DNA from: Knoxdaviesia capensis
Taxonomy: Eukaryota; Ascomycota; Sordariomycetes; Microascales; Gondwanamycetaceae
DNA length: 64,000 nt
Direction of reading: 5' to 3'
Assembly (NCBI GenBank): GCA_001510575.1
Contig: LNGK01000010.1
Span: 1,239,825-1,303,824 of the forward strand
Below the pieces are notes generated by a model. It had not been told where the DNA came from and did no database searches. It was given only the letters and a program-made list of their open reading frames with translations. Of this stretch, positions 22,407 to 32,850 are shown piece after piece. The position numbers were made by a program, and so were the translations under genes. The stretch's first letter is position 1. Every line of letters begins with the position of its first letter.

Positions 22407-24629
22407 ATGGCCGCCTCTGTCGATCAGATGACCGCCTCCATGGCCAACGCCTCCATCGCTGGCGATGCCGTGCCTGCCACGATGAACACCACCGAAGACG
22501 GCGAGGGTGGTCCTGCCCAGGGCTCGGCTGCCCATCACGCCCAGAACTCTGCCTCCCTCTACGTCGGCGAGCTTGACCAGTCTGTCACCGAGGCCATGCT
22601 CTTTGAGCTGTTCTCGCAGATTGGCCCTGTTGCCTCCATCCGTGTTTGCCGCGACACCGTTACTCGTCGTTCGCTCGGCTATGCTTATGTCAACTACAGC
22701 AACACTTCCGATGGCGAGAAGGCTCTCGAGGAGCTCAACTACACTCTGATCAAGGGCCGCCCCTGCCGCATCATGTGGTCCCAGCGCGACCCGGCTCTGC
22801 GCAAGACTGGCCAGGGCAACGTGTTCATCAAGAACCTCGACGCTGCCATCGATAACAAGGCGCTTCATGACACCTTTGCCGCCTTTGGAAACATCCTCAG
22901 CTGCAAGGTTGCTCAGGACGAGAACGGAAACTCTCGCGGATATGGATTTGTTCATTACGAGACCGATGAAGCCGCGGCCCAGGCTATCAAGCATGTTAAT
23001 GGAATGCTTCTCAATGAGAAGAAGGTCTATGTTGGTCGCCATATCCCCAAGAAGGAGCGCCAGAGCAAGTTTGAGGAGATGAAGGCCAACTTCACCAATG
23101 TCTACGTCAAGAATATCAGCACCGAGGTGACTGATGACGAGTTCCGTGACCTTTTCGCCCGCTACGGTGAGGTCACCTCGTCTAGCATTGCTCGTGATAC
23201 CGACGGCAAAAGCCGTGGTTTCGGATTCGTTAACTTCACGACCCACGAGAGCGCTTCGGCCGCGGTTGACGAGCTCAACAACAAGGAGTTCCGTGGCCAG
23301 GATCTCTATGTCGGCCGTGCCCAGAAGAAGCACGAGCGCGAGGAGGAGCTGCGCAAGTCGTACGAGGCTGCCCGCCTCGAGAAGCAGAACAAGTACCAGG
23401 GTGTCAACCTGTACATCAAGAACCTCAACGACGACGTTGACGATGACAAGCTTCGCATGATGTTCAGCGAGTTCGGCCCCATCACCTCGGCTAAGGTCAT
23501 GCGTGATGTCCTTGGCGAAGGCAGCGAGGATGAGTCTGACGAGAAGAACAAGGAGAACGTCAAGGAGGAGGCCGAGACTGCCGAGTCGGCCGAGGAGTCG
23601 GGCGACAAGAAGCAGGGTCGCAAGCTGGGCAAGAGCAAGGGCTTCGGCTTCGTCTGCTTCCAGAACTCCGATGACGCCACCAAGGCTGTCACCGAGATGA
23701 ACCAGCGTATGTTCGACGGCAAGCCGCTGTACGTTGCTCTCGCCCAGCGCAAGGAGGTGCGTAAGAGCCAGCTTGAGGCTAGCATCCAAGCTCGCAACCA
23801 GCTCCGCATGCAGCATGTGGCCGGCAGCGCCATGCCCCAGCAGTTTGTCGCTGCTCCCCAGATGTTCTACGGCCAGCAGGCCTTCATGCAGGGTGGCCGT
23901 GGCATGCCCTATGCTCCTGGCATGCCCATGCCCGGCGTCCAGCAGGGCCGTCCCAACCAGTTCCCCGCCGGCTACCCGCAGCAGCAGGGTGGCCGTGGCA
24001 TGCCTTCCCAGGTCCCCCCTAACATGTACGGCATGCCCGGAGGCCAGTTCCCCCAGGGAGCTCCCTTCCAGCCCGGCAACCCCCCCATGTTCGCCATGCA
24101 GCAGCAGATGCAGAACGTTGCCGGAGGTCGTGGTAACGGCCCCGCTGGCCCCAGCCCCATCCAGTCGGTTCAGGGCATCCCCCCCAACATGGTTCAGCAG
24201 GGTGGCCCCGGCATTCCCGGCTACCCTCCCAACGCCCGTCCTCAGGGCGGCATGGGCCGTGGCGGCAACCAGGGCCGCAACGGCCAGCCTCCTTTCGCTC
24301 AGGGTGGCCGCCCCCAGGGCCCTCCCGGTGTTGATGCCCCTGCCGGTGGCAGCCTGATTGCCCAGCAGCTTGCTGCCGTTGCCAACAACCCTGCCCAGCA
24401 GAAGCAGATGCTCGGCGAGGCCATCTTCCCCAAGATCCAGGCCGTTCAGCCCGAGCTTGCCGGCAAGATCACCGGTATGCTTCTGGAGATGGACAATGCT
24501 GAGCTTGTCACCCTGATCGACGACGAGGTTGCCCTCAAGGCCAAGGTTGACGAGGCCCTTTCGGTGTACGATGATTACCTTAAGAGCCAAGGAGACGAGA
24601 AGAAGGACGAGGTGAAGACCGAGGCTTAA
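22407..24629 (+). CDS. PAB1: Polyadenylate-binding protein, cytoplasmic and nuclear
   Basis: PAB1 coats mRNA poly(A) tails and links them to translation initiation, deadenylation and export. The 740-aa protein from ATG 22407 has four RRMs at about 50-128, 138-215, 231-308 and 334-450. RNP1-type motifs include SRGYGFVHY and SRGFGFVNF. RRM4 is split by an acidic/Lys-rich insert (about 369-408, GEGSEDESDEKNKEN onward), as in other filamentous fungi. A Pro/Gln/Gly/Met-rich linker follows. The PABC/MLLE domain lies at about 650-722 with KITGMLLEM at 688-696. The upstream ATG at 22113 is in frame, but the branch-site/acceptor just before 22407 and family alignment of MAASVDQ favour the inner start. 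The stop is followed within about 180 bp by a seven-unit hairpin repeat. Codons favour C and T endings, as expected for a highly expressed gene. Coding sequence is intronless. Confidence 0.97.
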   Translation: MAASVDQMTASMANASIAGDAVPATMNTTEDGEGGPAQGSAAHHAQNSASLYVGELDQSVTEAMLFELFSQIGPVASIRVCRDTVTRRSLGYAYVNYSNTSDGEKALEELNYTLIKGRPCRIMWSQRDPALRKTGQGNVFIKNLDAAIDNKALHDTFAAFGNILSCKVAQDENGNSRGYGFVHYETDEAAAQAIKHVNGMLLNEKKVYVGRHIPKKERQSKFEEMKANFTNVYVKNISTEVTDDEFRDLFARYGEVTSSSIARDTDGKSRGFGFVNFTTHESASAAVDELNNKEFRGQDLYVGRAQKKHEREEELRKSYEAARLEKQNKYQGVNLYIKNLNDDVDDDKLRMMFSEFGPITSAKVMRDVLGEGSEDESDEKNKENVKEEAETAESAEESGDKKQGRKLGKSKGFGFVCFQNSDDATKAVTEMNQRMFDGKPLYVALAQRKEVRKSQLEASIQARNQLRMQHVAGSAMPQQFVAAPQMFYGQQAFMQGGRGMPYAPGMPMPGVQQGRPNQFPAGYPQQQGGRGMPSQVPPNMYGMPGGQFPQGAPFQPGNPPMFAMQQQMQNVAGGRGNGPAGPSPIQSVQGIPPNMVQQGGPGIPGYPPNARPQGGMGRGGNQGRNGQPPFAQGGRPQGPPGVDAPAGGSLIAQQLAAVANNPAQQKQMLGEAIFPKIQAVQPELAGKITGMLLEMDNAELVTLIDDEVALKAKVDEALSVYDDYLKSQGDEKKDEVKTEA

Positions 24630-24811
24630 GCGATTCTTTTGCCGTGATGTCTTCGTGGCCATTCATCTCTCGATCCTTTCTTCTACATCGATTGGCCTCC
24701 ACAACCTTCTTCCTCTCATCGTCATCCTTTTCTTTCAACGCTCTCACTTTTGCCCGGACATAGCAGTTCTCACCGACACTTTTGTTGTCTTTCGCCTTCA
24801 TGGTCTTTTTT

Positions 24812-25073
24812 GAAGATGCCACTTTTTGGTCTTCTTCGCCTTTTTCCTCTTGAAAACGCCTTTTATCCGTCGTTTTCCCTCCTCTCCGCCTGAAGATGCC
24901 TTTCACTAGGCCGTCTTCCCCCATTACCTCTTGAAAACGCCTTTTATCCGTCGTTTTCCCTTCTTCTCTTGAAGATGCCTTTCTCTGGCTGTCTTCTCCT
25001 CTCCGCTTGAAGATGCTCTTCTGGCCGTCTTCGCTTGACCTCTTGAAAACGCCTTTTATCCGTCGTTTTCCCT
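24812..25073 (+). repeat. Seven-unit tandem hairpin array in the PAB1 3' region
   Basis: Seven units of about 36-41 bp each begin TGAARAYGC. Left arms start at 24812, 24852, 24892, 24933, 24971, 25009 and 25045. Type A units (2, 4, 7) share an identical 35-bp core and have arms GAAAACG / CGTTTTC. Type B units have arms GAAGATG / CGTCTTC (units 3 and 6), TGTCTTC (unit 5) or a shorter GAAGA / TCTTC (unit 1). Order is B A B A B B A. The array starts 183 bp after the PAB1 stop, so it probably lies in the 3' UTR. Confidence 0.85.
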
Positions 25074-26704
25074 TCTCTCTCTCCTAAGTTAGCTTATTTC
25101 TTGCTCTCAAATTCAATTATTCCTATTCACGTCTCCTGGTTCCCCCGTGTTCTCCATTTTCATCTTTCCTCCATCCCTCATCCATCCTTTTCCTCATCCA
25201 TTTTTTTCTTCGTTCTGGTTTATGGGAAACCCTTTCAACCCTTTTAAGTCGGGTTCTTTCTTTTTCATTCCTACAATTCATGATGGGGGGGTTTTTATTA
25301 GACGGACAGGAAAAGTCTCGTTTCATCGTCTTGATATTTTTTTTTTCACGTCAAAGGGTTATCGTGTGTTTTTTCATGTTGTTTTTTTCCTCTTCACGAT
25401 CCTGAAGGGAGATGATGTTTATTTCGGGGAAACAATCCGGGGATTGGTGGCTAGTGTTTCTCGGTTTTTTTTCTATTGAATTAGTTTTTTTTCACATCCT
25501 TGGTTGCTTTTCGTCTGTGTTCTTCTCGCTGTCATGATGATTACCCCCCGTTTTCAAGGTCTTCGTTTTTCTGCTGCTGCATTTCTTCGATTCCATGCTT
25601 TCTTTTCCCTCTCTCTTACGGGAAAAGACTCTCTCGGTTTTTGCTTTATGATTTTGAGGGCTTAGGTTTTCTTTTGTTATGTGGAGGCCACAGGGCCAGG
25701 ATATGCTTTACTCGTTTTCATGTCGCGGACCAATAGACTTTTCTCCTTTTTTATCTACATGGTGACGCGGGTGCTCTGGATCCCGTTGCTTTTTTTCTTC
25801 CTGATATTTTCCTCTTATTTGGCTCGGATGTGTGTCGCCCGTGGACTCTGGTTCGTGGCTTCAGACTTCTTCTGATATCGGGCCAGACTTTGCACGCATC
25901 TGGCTTTGTTTTCGTCAACCATCACCATGTCTGGTCCGGGTTCGGTTGTGGCATCTTGCTGCACCTCTGAGTTGCTTCTGTGGAACCGGGGCCCCCTTCT
26001 TGAAGGGGCGGGGCTGTTGTGTGCATGAAGTATCTGTTGTATGCACACAGGAGTCGAGGTTCCGGAGTATCGTTTAGCAAAGAGCCATTGGGCAGTTTTT
26101 ACTCTTTCGTGCTTGCAGTCTTCGTGATAATGGAGAGATCATACGTGCGTGGTGGTAAGGCTGAGGTGCAGATGTCGCGACGGGAACGCGGTACCATCAC
26201 CGAGATCGTGAGACGTGCCGCAGCTTCTCGCGGACACACATTGACCAACACGGCAGATTGTGTGAAGAGGGGCTAGAATTACTGAATGATGCGTCTACTA
26301 CCTAAACAAGAGAAAACCCCGACCGCCGGAACTATGCTACATTTGGTACTTCCTTTTTTTGTTTTCCCTCCTTTTCCCGCCCCCGTGATTCCCCGACCGA
26401 CCCGGACCGGGCACCGAAGAGCATTCCACCCCACCAGAAACCAAGCTTGAAATTTTTTTATGTGGTTCCGAACCCCAGAGAGAGAGTGAGTGTAAGTGAG
26501 TGTGACCGCCGTGACGTCTCCAGCGCGCCCACCGAGAGAAAAAGAAGAGGAAAGAAACCGAGGAGAAAAAGGAGGAGAAAAGAACCAGGAAGGACGAGAT
26601 AAAAACCAAGAAAACCAGAACAGAAAACCCAAAAAGAACAAAAGAAAACAAAACGAAAAAAAAAACCAGAAAACAAGAGAACGACAGAGGGAGCGAAGAC
26701 AGCT
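25074..26704. other. Intergenic region downstream of PAB1
   Basis: T-rich sequence to about 25.5 kb, then mixed sequence. The last 240 bases before 26705 are a strong A/G tract on the plus strand, that is, a U/C-rich 3' flank of the minus-strand gene. PAB1 and that gene converge here. Open frames are low-complexity and unsupported. Confidence 0.5.
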
Positions 26705-28785
26705 TCACCGGCCCTCATCGATCATGCGCCGGTTGACAGACCCGCTCCCATACAACATCTCCATCATCTTGGACTTCTGCCGCCGCCGCACCTCCTCCAG
26801 GTACGCCGCGACATCGTCGAGCCCGCGGATCTGGTCCGCGACCGACAGGATCGCCGGCGCGCCCGCGCCCGCGCCGTGTCGCTCCCCGCTACCGCTGCCG
26901 CCGCTGCCGCCGCCGCCGTCCAGCATGCCGCCCGCAAGCCCCGCGCCGGCGGAGGAGCTGCTGCCAGCCCGCACAAGCGGACTCACAAGCCGCCGCCGCA
27001 GGGCCTCCAGGCTGGCCTTCAGCGTGACCAGCTTGTTCGTGTGCTCCAGCAGCACCGCCTTGTTGCGCACCGTCTTCTCGCGCACATTCAGCAGCAGCGA
27101 GCGGTTGCGCTCGTACTTGCGCACCGCCGCCGGGCCCGGCCCGAGGATGCGCGTCCACAGCGACGACAGCAGCTCGCCGTGGCGGTCGTCCTGCACGCTG
27201 AGCTCGCGCGCCACCGCGCGCGCAAGGTTCAGGAACTGCTTGTCGACGGCCTCGAACAGCGCAATCAGCGCCAGCGCGGCCCGCAGCTCGGCCTCAATCG
27301 CCTCTTCGAGCACGCCCAGGAACTCCGCGAACGTGTGCTCGAGCGTGCGGCGCGCGCGCTGCGCGGCAGTGCGCCCCAGCACCGCCGCGGCGACGCGGCC
27401 GAGGGTTGTGGCGCTGCCGTCGGCGTGCTCGAGCAGGCCCGTGGCGCCGAGCGCGCCGTGCAGCGTGTCGGCGAGGGTGCCGAGCAGCGGCGTCGGCAGC
27501 TGCTGCACGGCGGCCAGCTCGCGCCGCGCCCACGCCATGACGATCAGGATGCCGTCGATGTCGCCGTCGACGCTCGCGAAGAACTTGGTCAGCTCCAGCG
27601 CCAGCAGCTTGAGGTTGTCGCTGAGCTCGTCGAGCTCCTTCGCGAGGATCGCCGTCGACGAGAGGTTGCTCGTGCGCACGCTCTCGCCCAGGTCCCACAC
27701 CGCCACGCTCGTCGCCTGCAGCTCGCCCACCTGCGCCGCCGCGCTCTCCGAGTAGTAGATCAGCGGCTCGAACGAGCGGGCCACGCCCGCGACCTTGACG
27801 AGGTCGGGCACGGGCCGTCCGGGCGTGCCTGCCGGCCCCGAGATCACGCCGGGGCCGAGGCTGGCTACCGCGGTCGACCGGAGCAGGAGCGCGCGCATGC
27901 ATAGTGTGGCGAGGAGGGCCACGAACACCGAGGTGAAGAGCCGCAGGGGCGAGCCCGCAAACGTCTGGAACTTGTCGCGTGTGAAGGCCACGGCGGCGTC
28001 GATCGGCTCGGTCCGGTGCTGCACTTCGGCACGCATCGAGAACCGGACATCTGTGAAGGGTTAGTTTTGGGGCGTGATCAGTGGATTGATGACACAGCTG
28101 TGCAGACTGTGGGCATGCAGAGAAACAGGGCAGAAAGGGCAAACTCACAGTTCTCACTCGGCGACTCCCGCGTCGGCGTCGGCGTGCCCTCCATCCTCCG
28201 AATTGCCTCATCAATGCGAGCCGTGGTCTCGGCCGTGCGCAGATGGCGCATGACCGCGGGCGACGGCGACCGCTGCTTGTCCGGCGACATCGACCCGGTC
28301 GGCAGCCGCGTTCGCATGGCGCGGTCCAGCTCGTCGTCGGTATCCCCGGAAAGGGAGCCATTGTCGTCGTCGTCGTCCGCGTCAAAGTTCTCGTGGAAGA
28401 ACTCGGCCGCCCGCGCCAGGTCGCTCTCGTCGTCCGACCGGAACGGGTCGTCCAGCGCCGCGTCTAGCGCGGCGATGGCGTTGGCGGCCTGGTACTGCTG
28501 GGGATGCCTGTGGCCGGCGTGGGCGGGGGATTGGCTGTAGTTGTGGTTTTGGCTGTGGCTGTGGCTGTAGTTGTAGTTGTAGTTGTTAATGTGGCTGTGG
28601 ATATTATTATTATTAGGGGTATTAGTACTATGGGGGATGTGCGGCGGGGTTTGGCTGCTGATAGACGCCGTATGGCGCCAGAAGCCGCTGGCGCGGTTCG
28701 CGTTTCCGAGCCGTCGCCAGGCCGGCGGACTATAACCAGCGCCATCGTCGGAGGCCGAGTCGGGCTCGGTGGTTGCCACCGACAT
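26705..28785 (-). CDS. Unrecognised 660-aa membrane/coiled-coil protein, two exons
   Basis: I do not recognise a named family. Exons 28785-28149 and 28050-26705 are joined over a 98-bp intron (donor GTGAGT, acceptor CTTCACAG) with matching phase, through SEN-Y-VRFSMRAEVQ. The start MSVATTEPDSASDDG is the first ATG that leads into a natural-looking acidic N-terminus. Residues 1-212 are low-complexity (Asn/His/Tyr repeats, then an Asp run and Ser-Pro motifs, SMSPDKQRSPSPAV). About 248-270 (LRLFTSVFVALLATLCMRAL) is a likely membrane segment. The rest, about 290-600, is helical and heptad-like with few prolines, interrupted by a Gly/Ser linker near 585-610. This layout suggests an organelle- or envelope-anchored coiled-coil protein, but that is inference. 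The ATG lies inside an overlapping upstream ORF on the same strand. Confidence 0.75.
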
Positions 28786-30184
28786 CGTCGTCGCTGGGGG
28801 CTGGCGGCGATGGAGGGGCGGGGAGGGCGAGGAGCTTGCGGCGGCGGCGGCGGCGGTCGTCGCCATCGTCATAATCGTCGTAGTGATCCTCTTCGCGGTG
28901 GCGGTCAGAGCTCCGGCGGTGGCCGGAGCGGCGGCTGCTGCTGGTGGTGGTGATGGTGGTAGTGGGCGTCGGGGGTGCGAGGAGGGCGGCGGCGGCAGAT
29001 GCTGCTGCCGGGTTGGTGCTACTGTTACTGTTGCTGCCCCGGGCGTCGCTGCGGGTTTCGCGGCTCTCGCGGCTCTTTCGGCTGCGGCCTCCTGTGCCAG
29101 ACTCTCTTCGTGAAGATCCGGCTCGAGAATGTGTGTCGCGGTCGCGCCGGCTGGGAGTGAGGGGAGCCCAGAGAGATGCAAAGGAAAGGCGAAGTCCTCC
29201 AGAGACTGCGACGGAGGCGGAGTCGGAAGAGGCTCGAAGTCCCGAAGCGACGCTTCTAGAGGCTCGGGATGATGACGCGGCGCCATGCTCGGCGGCCGGG
29301 GTCTTGACGCGGTGGCGGCGCGACGACGAGGCCGACGACGATGTTGCGGAGCCTAGCGGGGGAGGAGGGGGAGGCGACAGAAGCAGAGAAGGCGGAGGGT
29401 CTTTCTTAAGTTTCTTCTTGCTGGATCGGTGGCGGCGGCGGCTCTCGTCCTCACTTCCGGCGCGGGCCTCGGAGTAGCGACGGGACGAGCCGGATGACGA
29501 GAGAGAAGTTCCCGACTCGGTGGGGCCGGCGATCTCGGGGAGCGCCGGGAGGGGCTTGCGCTTGGATGACGGCGACTTATGGCGGTGGCGGTGGCGGGAC
29601 GACGACGAGACCAACGCCGAGTGCGACGGGCCGAGGAGGTGCTGGGGGTGGTGGTGGCGGTCGTTGTGGTGGTGGTGCTTATGGCCACTGCTACGGCTGC
29701 GGGACACCGACGACACCGACGACGACGGCAGCAGCACAGACGACGACACTCCGGTGTCGGACGGGGGCGCCGGCAGAGCCAGCAACCGGTGCTTAGACGG
29801 GCGGCGGTCGGCGTCGAGCGCGGCGGCGTACTTGCGGTGGTACTGCTGCTCCTGCTGGTAGTAGTAGTAGGCGGCGGCGGCGGAGTTGGAGTCGGGCAGG
29901 CGGCGCTGGTCGAGGCTTTCAAAGTACGACAGGTCCTCGGCGGTCAGAGACGGCGACGACGGTTGCGGGGCACGGCCAGCTCGCCACGGAACCAGCGACC
30001 ACAGGCCGGAAGCGGCGGCAACGGCGGTGGAGGTGCGGGACGGAGTGCGCGGAGCGGTGCAGTACAGCACGACGTAGGCGAAGGTGAAGACGCAGGCGAG
30101 CGTGGCCACGGCGATGAAGGCACTCGACGAGATGTTGACGTTCAGCAGAGTCAGGTTGCTGTTGACATAGAAGAGAGAGTGCAT
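28730..30184 (-). CDS. Possible low-complexity single-pass membrane protein ORF
   Basis: Not recognised. A long frame on the minus strand could encode 484 aa from ATG 30184, or 539 aa from an in-frame ATG at 30349; the extra residues are Ser runs that look like translated pyrimidine-rich leader. Residues about 17-42 (VNISSSAFIAVATLACVFTF) form a likely membrane segment. It is followed by Pro/Ser/His/Arg-rich disorder with recurring Leu-Pro motifs (RLLALPAPPS, KPLPALPE, KLLALPAPPS) and an Asp/Arg-rich tail. The stop at 28730 lies 56 bp inside the next gene's coding region, in another frame. I looked for an intron that would fuse the two and found no donor/acceptor pair with matching phase. In GC-rich DNA a long open frame can arise by chance, so existence is moderately uncertain. 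Confidence 0.45.
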   Translation of the reverse strand: MHSLFYVNSNLTLLNVNISSSAFIAVATLACVFTFAYVVLYCTAPRTPSRTSTAVAAASGLWSLVPWRAGRAPQPSSPSLTAEDLSYFESLDQRRLPDSNSAAAAYYYYQQEQQYHRKYAAALDADRRPSKHRLLALPAPPSDTGVSSSVLLPSSSVSSVSRSRSSGHKHHHHNDRHHHPQHLLGPSHSALVSSSSRHRHRHKSPSSKRKPLPALPEIAGPTESGTSLSSSGSSRRYSEARAGSEDESRRRHRSSKKKLKKDPPPSLLLSPPPPPPLGSATSSSASSSRRHRVKTPAAEHGAASSSRASRSVASGLRASSDSASVAVSGGLRLSFASLWAPLTPSRRDRDTHSRAGSSRRESGTGGRSRKSRESRETRSDARGSNSNSSTNPAAASAAAALLAPPTPTTTITTTSSSRRSGHRRSSDRHREEDHYDDYDDGDDRRRRRRKLLALPAPPSPPAPSDDDVGGNHRARLGLRRWRWL

Positions 30185-32786
30185 GGAAGAGGAAGGCCGG
30201 CGGAAGTAGGAAGAGGAAGAGGAGGAAGAAGAGGGACGGAGGAAGGAGGGGAGGAAGCGGAGGAAATAAGAGGAGGAGGAAGAAGAAGAAGGGGCGGGTT
30301 TATTGGAGAACGAGAAGAAGTTGAGGATGGCGGAGAGAAGGGAAGGCATAGAGAAGGGAGGGAGATAGCGAGATAGGGGGAGAGAGAGGCCGATAGAGGG
30401 GAGAGGGGGTGGAGTAGCGAGAGAGGGACGGACTATAGTACGACGGGAGGATATAGTATAGGAAGAGAGAGATATGGGGAGGGGGGTGGGAGGAAGAAAA
30501 AGAAGACGAGTGACAGGAGGAGAGAGGAGAGACACGCCTCTTGGGGGGGAGTGGGAGCAGTGAACGCCACAGCAACAACAACAACAACAACAGAAGAACA
30601 CCAGGGTGGGAACAAGACAGACACGAAGACAGCGAGAGAACAAGAGCGAGTCTGTGGGACGCCACCGAACAGGCAACCGGAGCCAGAAGAGCCGGGATGG
30701 TGGTGGAAGAGCGCGAAGAAGAACAGAGAGAGAGAGAGAGAGACCGCCAGCCAGCCAGTTCTTGAGGCCCTTGGACCCTCTAACTCACCGGTCCCAGGAT
30801 ATCACATCAACAAAGACAAAACCCGGTCGCAAAAAGGCCCCGGCCTGCACACATGAAGCTGAGCTGGCGGGGGGTGGGCGGCACAAAAAGAGACCGGCGG
30901 CGGATATCAGACACACACACACACACACGCAACACGCAGACACCAGTCACGTTAGAGGAGGGAGGTTTGCGTCGGGAATGCACACCAAGAAGCAAATAAA
31001 TAGAAATAAAAAAAAATAAAACCCCCCCCGGGTCGTCTGTGCATGTTCCAAAAGTAATATCGGCAGTAATTCTCTTCCCGTCGTCTTTGGCAAGACAGAC
31101 GGATGGAGAAGAAAGATAAAAACGGTGTGAAAGTGTTCTCTCCATATTCTGCGAGGTTGGGGGGGGGAAGAAATCGCCCGGTCAGGGGTATGCGCCACAC
31201 CGGTGCGCCACATCTGGTTGGGGCCCAAACAAACAAACAGAGAGACGGGTTTGTAGATGTACACTACGAGTACTTGTTCTCGTTCTGTTTGGTCGGAGGA
31301 GACGAGAAAGATACATGTTTACAGGTAAAGGGTCCCTTTTTACTTGTCTAATATTTATTATTTATGTTATTTCACTTCTTCTCTATATTTATTTCTATCT
31401 ATATATATGCATAACATGGGAAGAAATACGTTAATAAATGTGAAGAAGCATAAAACCTTGGCTATCGCTTCTTCGTCTTCATCTTCATCGGACCGACCCT
31501 CTCAGGACCACAACTCCATCTCGCATCATGTGGAACCAAATAAATTCCCTTGGGAACTCGTCTAGACCTTGAGCAACATCCTCATTCCCGTCATCGCTCC
31601 AGTTGCCGCAAGCGAGCTTGGCCATGGAAAACCCAAAGGAACTCGGATGCCAGCCCGCAGACTCTTAAATCAACAACACGACTGGTTCCCCCGGATCCTG
31701 AAGACGCACACGACGCGCCGCCGGACCGTTCTCTCCCCGGAGTATTGGGGAGGATGGGCCGGAGCGGCGCGGATGGTGGCTTCGGCGGGCAGCGGCGCGG
31801 GGAGCTGGTCAGCCGGGGGGCAAGATACGGGAGCGGGTGCCGATGGTCGTCGGGCTTTCGCGCATCTGTTTTTCTGCGTGGTTTGGTGTGTTGGACATCA
31901 TGTCGATTTCAAGCCGCCGACGTGCCAGGTACTCCATTGCACCCCTCCATTGAACCCCCGCCGTGTCTAGCTCGGCCCGTTCCTGGCCGGGAAGTCCTGG
32001 CGATATCGATAGTGCTATCCAGTGTCCTGTATAGGCACCAGCCATTCTCTCTCCCGCTCTCGCTCGCTCTCTCTGAGCCAGTGTGTCCATGTCTCCTTTC
32101 CCACTCAGAGCGTTAACAGACCCACACGGTACATCCTCTCTGCCTAATCGGTTCCAGATACGAAAGGCACCCGGGACACACACACACACGTCGCTACACC
32201 GCTTGTTCCGTTTCGGCCTGTTGTGGTGTGGCTTGACCCAACCCGGTTTTTTGTAGGTTTTCCACTTTACAAAAAAAACACCAGAACAAAGTCGCCACCG
32301 CCTTGACGCGCCAGGCGCGCGTCAGACGCGTTCCACTATAACCCAAAACAGACACTAAAGTTCCAATGGGCCCAAAGTCACAACACAACAATCAACAACA
32401 AACACACGAAAATCAGGCAGCCATCGCGCTCTGATTTGTTGCGCGCATGGTGTGCCAAAAAACCGTCAACATCTACCTTGGAACTGGGACTGGGCAATTT
32501 ACGTGAGATGCTCCCCCTAAAGTGAGAAGTGTGTCTGTGTTGTGGCGTGTTTTGGCGGGTGAGACTGCGCTGGATTTAGGAGGCAAACTAACCCTAGGCA
32601 ACCCTAAGCCGAGCCAAGATCTGATAAATAGTGATCACTAACATCGTGATGTTTGCTGTGAGAAGCTTCCTCTTGCAAAGTCCCCCGAAAATGCTCCCGA
32701 GGACACTCCTCCGGTCTCAACGACAGCATCACCGTCGGCCGTCTCTGAACAACCCGAGCCTCGGCTTGACCGCTTTCCTTATAACC
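30185..32786. other. Gene-poor region upstream of the membrane ORF
   Basis: GA/TCC-rich leader sequence runs to about 30760. It is followed by AT-rich stretches (31330-31460) and mixed sequence. A CA repeat at 30910-30930 and AACCCTAG/AACCCTAA boxes at 32590 and 32600 are the only features seen. No supported gene. Confidence 0.5.
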
Positions 32787-32787
32787 G

Positions 32788-32850
32788 TCAGGGACCGAAC
32801 CCCGGACGGATGCCGTTCACATCAGGTGCTACCACGCCCTGATGTCAGTG
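32788..32850 (-). pseudogene. Decayed tRNA-like sequence (A-box and B-box remnants)
   Basis: On the minus strand a D-loop-like GTGGTAGCACC is followed by a possible anticodon arm (GATG, loop TGAACGG, CATC) and GGTTCGGTCC, one base off the pol III B-box GGTTCGANNCC. Spacing fits a tRNA, but the acceptor and T stems do not pair, so it is not a functional tRNA. It could be a tRNA relic or part of a SINE. CATCAGG...CCTGATG around the D-loop is a perfect 7-bp inverted repeat. Confidence 0.3.

Noticed and set aside
24846..25073. Spaced direct repeats resembling a CRISPR array
   Set aside because: The intervening segments are diverged copies of the same unit, not unique spacers, and the context is a fungal 3' UTR.
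28730..30184. One large gene made of the membrane ORF plus the 660-aa protein
   Set aside because: No GT/AG pair of compatible phase links the two frames near 28730-28850, and the second frame has its own plausible ATG (28785).
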